A DNA stretch of 9,317 nucleotides, from contig VGLT01000031.1 in the NCBI GenBank assembly GCA_016866635.1, positions 1 through 9,317 on the forward strand. Direction: 5' to 3'. Positions within the stretch are counted from its first letter, which is position 1. Every line of letters begins with the position of its first letter. Shown here piece after piece: positions 5,979 through 9,317 of the stretch. Source of the DNA: Candidatus Uhrbacteria bacterium. GTDB taxonomy: Bacteria; Patescibacteriota; Patescibacteriia; 2-12-FULL-60-25. Made by a program: the position numbers and the translations under genes. The notes under the pieces are model-generated. The model was not told where the DNA came from and made no database searches. It worked only from the letters and a program-made list of their open reading frames with translations.

Positions 5979-6095
5979 ATGAATGGAACGATAGGTTACA
6001 TCGAGACACCGCAAAATTATGCAAAGAGAATGACCGCCTTAAGTGCAAGGCGGTTATCCTTCTTCAACAATTTTGCGAAGGCTCTCATAACCTTC
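5947..6095 (-). ncRNA. Candidate structured leader or small RNA, about 150 nt, with attenuator
   Basis: Predicted from a promoter, folding and a terminator; no known RNA family is recognised. The start is expected near 6093-6095. The 5' hairpin pairs 6089-6095 with 6077-6083 around a 5-base loop. Next comes a rod from 6077 to 6010: outer 9-bp stem (6069-6077 with 6010-6018), a 4x4 internal loop, a 9-position helix (6057-6065 with 6022-6030) with one mismatch, and an 8-bp helix (6047-6054 with 6033-6040) capped by 6 bases. About 30 bases of linker lead to the 13-bp terminator. In the 5' hairpin and the 9-position helix, three imperfect pairs are G-U on the - strand but A-C on the + strand, which favours - strand transcription. 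GCGGTGT at 6012-6006 could pair with the terminator's 5' arm. It may be a cis-acting leader of the 75-codon ORF or a separate small RNA. Confidence 0.45.
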
Positions 6096-6104
6096 TTTAA
6101 CAAT
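6058..6104. repeat. 14-bp direct repeat pair, 33-base period
   Basis: CCTTCTTCAACAAT (6058-6071) and CCTTCTTTAACAAT (6091-6104) differ at one base. The second copy overlaps the -10 box and start region of the - strand promoter; the first lies inside the rod of the predicted RNA. It could be a local duplication or a paired protein-binding site. Confidence 0.5.
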
Positions 6105-6128
6105 AAAACAAGATTATTTTGCTGTCAA
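6100..6128 (-). promoter_or_regulatory. Candidate sigma-70-type promoter for the leader RNA and small ORF
   Basis: Read on the - strand, a perfect TTGACA (6128-6123) is followed after 17 bases by TATTGT (6105-6100, four of six matches to TATAAT). The expected start near 6093 falls at the base of the first hairpin of the predicted RNA. The -35 box begins 4 bases after the helicase stop codon, so the unit can be expressed independently of the helicase operon. Confidence 0.55.
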
Positions 6129-6131
6129 ATT

Positions 6132-7394
6132 TTATCGCCGGCGGCGTCTAAATCGTTGTCGTTCAGAACTGTGGGAACGGGGGGCGTGAGGTCGACCGTA
6201 CGAATGCCGCGGTGGGCGGGAATGATCAAAACGTCTTGGTTCAGGTGCATGAACCGCGGGTGAGAGCGTCGGAAGCTCAGGTAATTTTGAAACGGGTAAA
6301 TCAGCCCGAATCAATCGTTCAATGTCTTTCACATCACGCCGCTGATCTGGAGTAGCAAAAGAGATCGCGTGACCGGTTTTTCCAGCACGGCCGGTCCGAC
6401 CAATGCGATGCACATAATCTTCCGCTTGATCAGGCAGGTCATAATTAATCACACATTCAATGCCTTTGACATCGATGCCGCGTGCGGCAATATCTGTAGC
6501 GACCAGGACGCGATATCTCCCAATCTTAAATCCTTCGAGTGCTGCCTTGCGTTGGGCGAGCGAGCGATTTGAATGAAGTTCGTCCGCGGTATGACCCATG
6601 CCCCGGATGGAGCGCGCGATCCGTTTAGCTCCATGTTTCGTTCGGGAGAAAACAAGAACGGTTCCACGATGCTCTGAGAGGAGTTTGGAAAGCAAGGCAA
6701 GTTTGTCCTCTTTTTTTACCATGAACACCTCTTGTGTCACCTTGTCAGCGGTTGTTCCGGCACGTGCAATTTCAACTCGAACGGGAAGCTTCATGTGACT
6801 GTTAGCAATTTTTACGATCTCACTTGGCATGGTGGCGGAAAATAACATTGTTTGGCGCTCGCGCGGGACCGCTTCCAAAATGCGTTTGATTTGCGGTGCA
6901 AATCCCATATCAAGCATGCGATCGGCTTCATCCAAAACCAACACACCCACATCGCGGAGATGGAGCGTGCGTTGTTCCAGGTGATCGATGAGCCGTCCAG
7001 GGGTTGCAATTAAAATATGTGGATGTTGTTTGAGATCACGAATCTGACGATCCATGGATGCGCCCCCGATCAAAATAGTTGTCCGCAACCCAATACCGCG
7101 ACCGATTTTTTGTAATGTTTCTTCTACCTGCAAGGCGAGCTCACGTGTTGGGAGGAGGACCAGCCCACGTTTTTTAGTAATCGCTAGTCTTTGAATTAAG
7201 GGGATGCCAAAAGCTAAGGTTTTCCCCGTACCGGTTTGCGCAATTCCAATCATGTCCTTGCCTTCGAGCGCAATGGGAATCGATTGATGTTGAATGGGCG
7301 TGGGGACGCGGAAATTTGAGCGATCGAGAATGTTCAACAGTTTTGGAGCAATACCAAGACCATAAAATCCTGGATCAAGCGGAGTCGTATTCAT
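6132..7394 (-). CDS. DEAD-box ATP-dependent RNA helicase, RhlE-like
   Basis: A 420-residue DEAD-box RNA helicase that unwinds RNA duplexes using ATP; cytoplasmic. All core motifs are present in order: Q motif with F10 and PTPIQ (31-35), motif I AQTGTGKT (52-59), Ia PTRELA (82-87), GG (110-111), Ib TPGR (131-134), II DEAD (155-158), III SAT (186-188), IV VLVFSRTK (246-253), V ATDIAARGID (299-308) and VI HRIGRTGR (329-336). The tail from about residue 380 is Pro/His/Arg-rich and ends in five arginines, a likely disordered RNA-binding extension as in RhlE-type enzymes. It starts 4 bases after the upstream gene's stop, so it is probably translated from a shared mRNA. It may act in ribosome assembly or RNA decay (inferred). 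No Shine-Dalgarno is seen. Confidence 0.95.
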   Translation of the reverse strand: MNTTPLDPGFYGLGIAPKLLNILDRSNFRVPTPIQHQSIPIALEGKDMIGIAQTGTGKTLAFGIPLIQRLAITKKRGLVLLPTRELALQVEETLQKIGRGIGLRTTILIGGASMDRQIRDLKQHPHILIATPGRLIDHLEQRTLHLRDVGVLVLDEADRMLDMGFAPQIKRILEAVPRERQTMLFSATMPSEIVKIANSHMKLPVRVEIARAGTTADKVTQEVFMVKKEDKLALLSKLLSEHRGTVLVFSRTKHGAKRIARSIRGMGHTADELHSNRSLAQRKAALEGFKIGRYRVLVATDIAARGIDVKGIECVINYDLPDQAEDYVHRIGRTGRAGKTGHAISFATPDQRRDVKDIERLIRADLPVSKLPELPTLSPAVHAPEPRRFDHSRPPRHSYGRPHAPRSHSSERQRFRRRRR

Positions 7395-7398
7395 GTCA

Positions 7399-8601
7399 TT
7401 ATTGGACGATGCAACTGGTCGTTGGACAAACGCCAGGTCCTAGAGGATTATATCCATTTTCAATTTCCTCACGATCTAGATATCCGTCCCCATCCGTATC
7501 AGCAAGGAGAGGGTTGGTTTTATACCAAACATTCTCTTGCGCATCGGTGAGACCATCATGATCTGAATCGGTTGTATCAATCTGTTCAGAGTGAGGAAGA
7601 GAGGCTTTTTCTGGCTGTAAACGTTTCCCCAACTCTTCGAATGTGATGGCGTCCTGTGGGAGCTCGATTACAGTTCCAGAATCGGGTCGGAAATTGATGG
7701 TTACGATTCCATGAAATCCGAGCGTTTTCATTTTTTCTTTTTTACTGAATTTTCCGTTTGATTCGATGCGCTCGACCCAATTAGCGGTTTGGTCAACATT
7801 GATCGCCATGTCTGTTTGGCGTGCCACTTTTTGGACTTCTGCAAATGATTTGTTGATATCCGTTACTTGTGTTTGCCAATCACTCCAACCTCGATCCACT
7901 TGTTTTACCTGAAATTGGCGGAGCGCTTCGATAAACGATGGGTTCAGACGAGTACGAAATCGAATCATGTCATGACCATCAGCATTGGTCCAGCGTTTTT
8001 CTACACGAACGACCTTAATCACGGAATGTTTTTTTAACTGGCTGAGCGTGCTGGGCAGAGACCAGAGATCCGAGGGATTGAGGCTGGATGAGCTTGGGAG
8101 TCCGGAGGAAAATTCTTTTGCTTGACTTGTGTCAAGCATGACCCATTGTTTTATGGCTGGCGCTATGTCGACTCCCGTTCCATTTTTTGCCCAGTCGATT
8201 ATGTTTTGTGGGAGATTCTCGAGTTGAAGAAATCCTTTAGAATCCGCGTACTTCCATTGTAGAGCAACGGGTTGATTAAGCGTGATGACGCCGGCGTCTG
8301 CCTCATCAGGAAGAACAACGCGCAAATTTTCTAGACTGGCACGGCCTTCGCTCCGCAGAGCATCAAGGATGCGATTCCGAAATGTCACATGCACCCAGCT
8401 GGATTCTGGTTTTTTGCCGCGCATCTCCGTGGTCATGCTGAATCGAACATCCACATCTGTTTGAAGAGGTGTATCTGACGTCAACGTATTTTTAAACGCC
8501 TGATCAAGCATTTGCTGATTGGTAGCGGCGGTTGCGGTCCAAGGTATCGTCATGCTCACCAAGGAAACGATGGCAAAGGAACGAAAAAAGAAAGATTTCA
8601 T
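7399..8601 (-). CDS. Exported protein of unknown function with C-terminal calcium-binding repeats
   Basis: A 400-residue protein I cannot assign to a family. Residues 1-25 form a signal peptide (MK, hydrophobic core, cleavage expected after TATA), so the mature protein is probably outside the membrane; no lipobox is seen. Residues 26-330 are polar, without membrane segments, and look mixed alpha/beta. Near the C-terminus are two DxDxDG-type sites resembling thrombospondin type 3 or bacterial surface-protein repeats: D345/D347/D349 with D353 and E356, and D368/D370/D372 with D376 and E379. Between and after them are TNPL and GYNPLGPG turns. Two cysteines (C392, C397) sit at the very end. The ATG is preceded by TCT; a candidate promoter lies just upstream. 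The gene probably leads a unit with the helicase. Confidence 0.85.
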   Translation of the reverse strand: MKSFFFRSFAIVSLVSMTIPWTATAATNQQMLDQAFKNTLTSDTPLQTDVDVRFSMTTEMRGKKPESSWVHVTFRNRILDALRSEGRASLENLRVVLPDEADAGVITLNQPVALQWKYADSKGFLQLENLPQNIIDWAKNGTGVDIAPAIKQWVMLDTSQAKEFSSGLPSSSSLNPSDLWSLPSTLSQLKKHSVIKVVRVEKRWTNADGHDMIRFRTRLNPSFIEALRQFQVKQVDRGWSDWQTQVTDINKSFAEVQKVARQTDMAINVDQTANWVERIESNGKFSKKEKMKTLGFHGIVTINFRPDSGTVIELPQDAITFEELGKRLQPEKASLPHSEQIDTTDSDHDGLTDAQENVWYKTNPLLADTDGDGYLDREEIENGYNPLGPGVCPTTSCIVQ

Positions 8602-8612
8602 AGACAGAGAGC

Positions 8613-8641
8613 ATTATCTATGAAATACCAAAATAGAGCAA
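8613..8641 (-). promoter_or_regulatory. Possible promoter for the exported protein and helicase
   Basis: On the - strand, TTGCTC (8641-8636, three of six to TTGACA) is followed after 17 bases by GATAAT (8618-8613, five of six to TATAAT). The -10 box ends 11 bases before the ATG at 8601, so the mRNA leader would be only a few bases. The -35 box is weak, and read-through from the transporter gene 55 bases upstream is equally possible; I see no terminator in that gap. Confidence 0.3.
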
Positions 8642-8656
8642 ATAAAATGATGGCTA

Positions 8657-9317
8657 CTAGTGTTTATGTCGTCGACGGCGGGGGATGTGGATGAGTAGTG
8701 GAAGGAGTTTGGGAGGATATGGAATCACATGGGTAATGATCGCGGCGGCGAGCCAGGTGGCAAAGATAAAACCAGAGCCAACGATGATGGTCCAGGATGG
8801 GCCAAAGAATTGGAATACGATTCCTGCCATGATGGGTCCAATAGTCCAGCCAATATCTTCTGCAAGATGAATCGCTCCTGAGATTAACCCGTCTTCACGA
8901 TGTTCTTTGTCGAGGTGATCTAACCAGGCCCAGAGAGAGATACTCGCCATCTCGTCGCCGGTGGTTGCTAAGAATCCAAAGATGACAAAGAGAATACCGA
9001 AATTGAAACCAAGGAGAAATGCCATCACGGAAAAGAGAAGCAGACCCCAGAAGACAAGCCAACGTTTACTCCAACGTTCCGTCAAACGGCCGATGAGAAA
9101 GCCCACAACGAGAACCGAACCATCAAAGATCATGAGACCAATGCTGAGTGCGCGACTTTCAACCGAGCGTGCAATCAAAAGAGGAACAACGAACCAAATC
9201 ATTCCGTAGAATACGGCGCCGCTAAAACTAGAAAGGAGGAGGAGAGAGCTGACAGGATTAAATTTTTTTAAGGCGCCGATCGTGTGTTGAATGAAATGTC
9301 TACGGATATAAAATCTT
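8657..9317 (-). CDS. Major facilitator superfamily transporter, C-terminal half (cut by window end)
   Basis: The open frame runs from the right edge of the window to TAG at 8659-8657, giving about 219 residues without an authentic start; the internal ATG at 9202 lies in the middle of a membrane segment. Six hydrophobic helices can be seen, preceded by a basic loop (residues like RRHFIQHT...LKKFNP), which fits the second half (TM7-12) of a 12-helix MFS carrier. A GRLTERWSKRW stretch between the second and third helices resembles the MFS loop motif repeated after TM8. The tail is basic (PRRRRHKH). The substrate cannot be inferred. It is the first gene of the - strand group, 55 bases ahead of the exported protein. 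Confidence 0.75.
   Translation of the reverse strand, partial: RFYIRRHFIQHTIGALKKFNPVSSLLLLSSFSGAVFYGMIWFVVPLLIARSVESRALSIGLMIFDGSVLVVGFLIGRLTERWSKRWLVFWGLLLFSVMAFLLGFNFGILFVIFGFLATTGDEMASISLWAWLDHLDKEHREDGLISGAIHLAEDIGWTIGPIMAGIVFQFFGPSWTIIVGSGFIFATWLAAAIITHVIPYPPKLLPLLIHIPRRRRHKH

Noticed and set aside
5910..6014. Longer version of the small - strand ORF starting at 6014
   Set aside because: It would be translated straight through the 13-bp terminator hairpin and has no ribosome binding site; the GGAGGA site selects ATG 5909.
5766..6263. 165-codon + strand ORF across the middle region
   Set aside because: It crosses two strong hairpins, the - strand promoter and the 3' end of the helicase gene, has no start signal, and changes composition halfway.
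8512..8694. 60-codon + strand ORF near the exported protein's start
   Set aside because: It is antisense to the signal peptide region and the transporter's 3' end, with no start signal or family resemblance.
1..9317. tRNA genes, CRISPR arrays, insertion sequences
   Set aside because: No cloverleaf with a T-loop signature, no regularly spaced repeats and no transposase-like frame were found on either strand.

Overview
The window is a bacterial chromosome segment, most likely from a Candidate Phyla Radiation (Patescibacteria) genome. The main evidence is a spc-type ribosomal protein operon in which rpsE is followed directly by rplO, with no rpmD (uL30); loss of uL30 is a known hallmark of that group. 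Genes are tightly packed, and almost none has a Shine-Dalgarno sequence. I cannot place it below that rank with confidence.

Left part, + strand, 1-5618: the end of rplE, then rpsZ (zinc-type uS14), rpsH, rplF, rplR, rpsE, rplO, secY, adk and map. Gaps are 2-22 bases, except for 74 bases before adk. That gap holds a weak terminator-like hairpin and a good promoter placed so that adk mRNA would start at or next to its ATG. The operon makes 50S and 30S proteins, the SecY translocon channel, adenylate kinase and methionine aminopeptidase. The usual followers of map (infA, rpmJ, rpsM) are absent; synteny breaks here.

Middle, 5619-6131: a compact unit that I think is the most interesting part. On the - strand it reads: a consensus-like promoter just after the helicase gene, a folded leader RNA (a 5' hairpin plus a 68-nt rod), a perfect 13-bp terminator hairpin that could be blocked by an upstream 7-nt segment, a strong Shine-Dalgarno, a GC-rich 75-codon ORF of unknown function, and a second 12-bp terminator hairpin. 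It looks like a self-contained regulated small gene, or a small RNA followed by a small gene, whose composition differs from its neighbours.

Right part, - strand, 9317-6132: the C-terminal half of a major facilitator transporter (cut by the window edge), an exported protein of unknown function with two calcium-binding DxDxDG repeats, and a RhlE-like DEAD-box RNA helicase starting 4 bases after it. The last two are probably one transcription unit. The map gene and this - strand group converge on the middle region.

A recurring feature across both strands is the start-codon context: eight genes start with NCT directly before ATG (mostly TCT or CCT) and lack a Shine-Dalgarno, while the one strong Shine-Dalgarno belongs to the GC-rich small ORF.
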